Made by a program: the position numbers and the translations under genes
NCBI RefSeq assembly: GCF_025515275.1
Contig: NZ_JAOPFU010000039.1
Span: forward strand, 1-42,792
DNA length: 42,792 nucleotides
From: Catenovulum sp. 2E275
GTDB taxonomy: Bacteria > Pseudomonadota > Gammaproteobacteria > Enterobacterales > Alteromonadaceae
Reading direction: 5' to 3'
Shown here: in pieces, positions 42,389-42,792 of the stretch
How the letters are laid out: each line of letters starts with the position of its first letter
Numbering within the stretch: position 1 is the stretch's first letter
Notes under the pieces: generated by a model
The model's database searches: none
What the model saw: the letters and a program-made list of their open reading frames with translations, nothing else
Told to the model about the DNA's origin: nothing

Positions 42389-42676
42389 TTAACTCAAACG
42401 GCTGATAATTTTTGCTGCCCACTTATCAAGTAGCTTAGCTGGTGCAAAAGATAGGAACAGACCTATCAATGGAAATAATGCCGTGAAAATTGCAGCCACT
42501 ATTTTGTCTGTTTGGTCTTTAGTTGGAACACCATTGATTTCAATTGAAGCATTGGGATCTAACGCGGCTTGAGTAAAAACAAATACCAAAATACTACCAA
42601 TAAGTATCAATGTACCGCCTGCTAGACGACTTAATCCTACAACAATATCTACTTTTTTCTTTAAATCTTCGTCCAT
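42389..42676 (-). CDS. small two-helix membrane protein in an integron cassette
   Basis: A 95-residue protein, not recognised. The N-terminus is charged (MDEDLKKKVD), followed by two hydrophobic helices (GGTLILIGSILVFVF and FTALFPLIGLFLSFAP) linked by a polar loop of about 25 residues, and a basic tail. GAG lies 6 bases before ATG 42676; a GTG 5 codons earlier is possible. The attC begins 8 bases after its stop, the typical layout of a promoterless integron cassette. The window ends about 116 bases upstream of its start. Confidence 0.6.
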   Translation of the reverse strand: MDEDLKKKVDIVVGLSRLAGGTLILIGSILVFVFTQAALDPNASIEINGVPTKDQTDKIVAAIFTALFPLIGLFLSFAPAKLLDKWAAKIISRLS

Positions 42677-42736
42677 ACCTGACTCAAACACAACAGTTTA
42701 ATCATCAGAAGTGTGTATAGAACTTTTCAACATTGA

Positions 42737-42743
42737 GTCTAAC
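42737..42743 (-). other. possible edge of the preceding attC (or attI) site
   Basis: On the minus strand GTTAGAC fits the core-site pattern GTTRRRY and lies 60 bases before the small cassette gene. Its partner arm would be near or beyond the window edge, and I cannot confirm it. Confidence 0.3.
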
Positions 42744-42792
42744 AACACCATTCCAATAAGCTTTAAATTAATAATTTCATAAACTTAAGCCT

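Noticed and set aside
1-42792. CRISPR arrays, rRNA, tRNA, IS elements or prophage genes
   Set aside because: No regular repeat-spacer series, conserved RNA sequence, transposase or phage structural gene was seen.

Overview
This window is a low-GC stretch of chromosome from a marine gammaproteobacterium. The best guess is an alteromonad such as Catenovulum. The guess rests on product types, TonB-dependent receptors, split pyruvate carboxylase with a PycR-type regulator, fructan and pectin-type polysaccharide genes, and a Vibrio-like integron attC site. It is not a database match.

Layout. (1) About 0.1-7 kb is a zinc-starvation locus. A His-rich ZnuD-like TonB receptor and a His-rich beta-propeller lipoprotein (AztD-like) run leftward. 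MerC-domain, DUF1826, DUF2796 (ZrgA-like) and Zur genes run rightward. Two near-identical Zur boxes lie in the divergent promoter. (2) About 7-10.5 kb is an iron-uptake pair (Fiu/PiuA-type siderophore receptor and PiuC/YbiX hydroxylase) behind a strong Fur box. (3) About 10.5-14.9 kb holds an FMN 2-hydroxyacid oxidase, an unknown protein, an EntS-like MFS exporter and an MhpD-family hydratase. (4) About 15-33 kb is a fructan/levan-use locus. It encodes an ABC ATPase, a sugar porter, a second MhpD-family protein, a PL10-like lyase with a LamG partner, fructokinase, two paralogous LacI regulators, a sugar-binding protein with two permeases, a divergent GH32 lipoprotein and a classical GH32 levanase. 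Copies of the palindrome GACAACGTTGT precede most of its units and look like the shared LacI operator. (5) About 33-37 kb holds a 7TM diguanylate cyclase and a LysR/EamA divergent pair. (6) About 37-41 kb is pycR-pycA-pycB. (7) The right end, 41.5-42.8 kb, holds two small leftward genes separated by a complete attC site. They read as integron cassettes, and the array probably continues beyond the window.

How the genes may work together: secreted and surface GH32 enzymes would release fructose and fructo-oligosaccharides. The CUT1 ABC system would import oligosaccharides and the MFS porter monosaccharide. Fructokinase would feed fructose 6-phosphate into central metabolism. The zinc and iron loci are separately controlled by Zur and Fur.

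Most notable points: the paired Zur boxes with poorly characterised zinc genes; a 2-oxoglutarate-dioxygenase-like residue pattern in DUF1826 that parallels PiuC 4 kb away; a beta-sandwich module used three times across the two GH32 proteins; the multi-site LacI regulon with two paralogous regulators; and the integron cassettes. No rRNA, tRNA, IS element or CRISPR array was seen.
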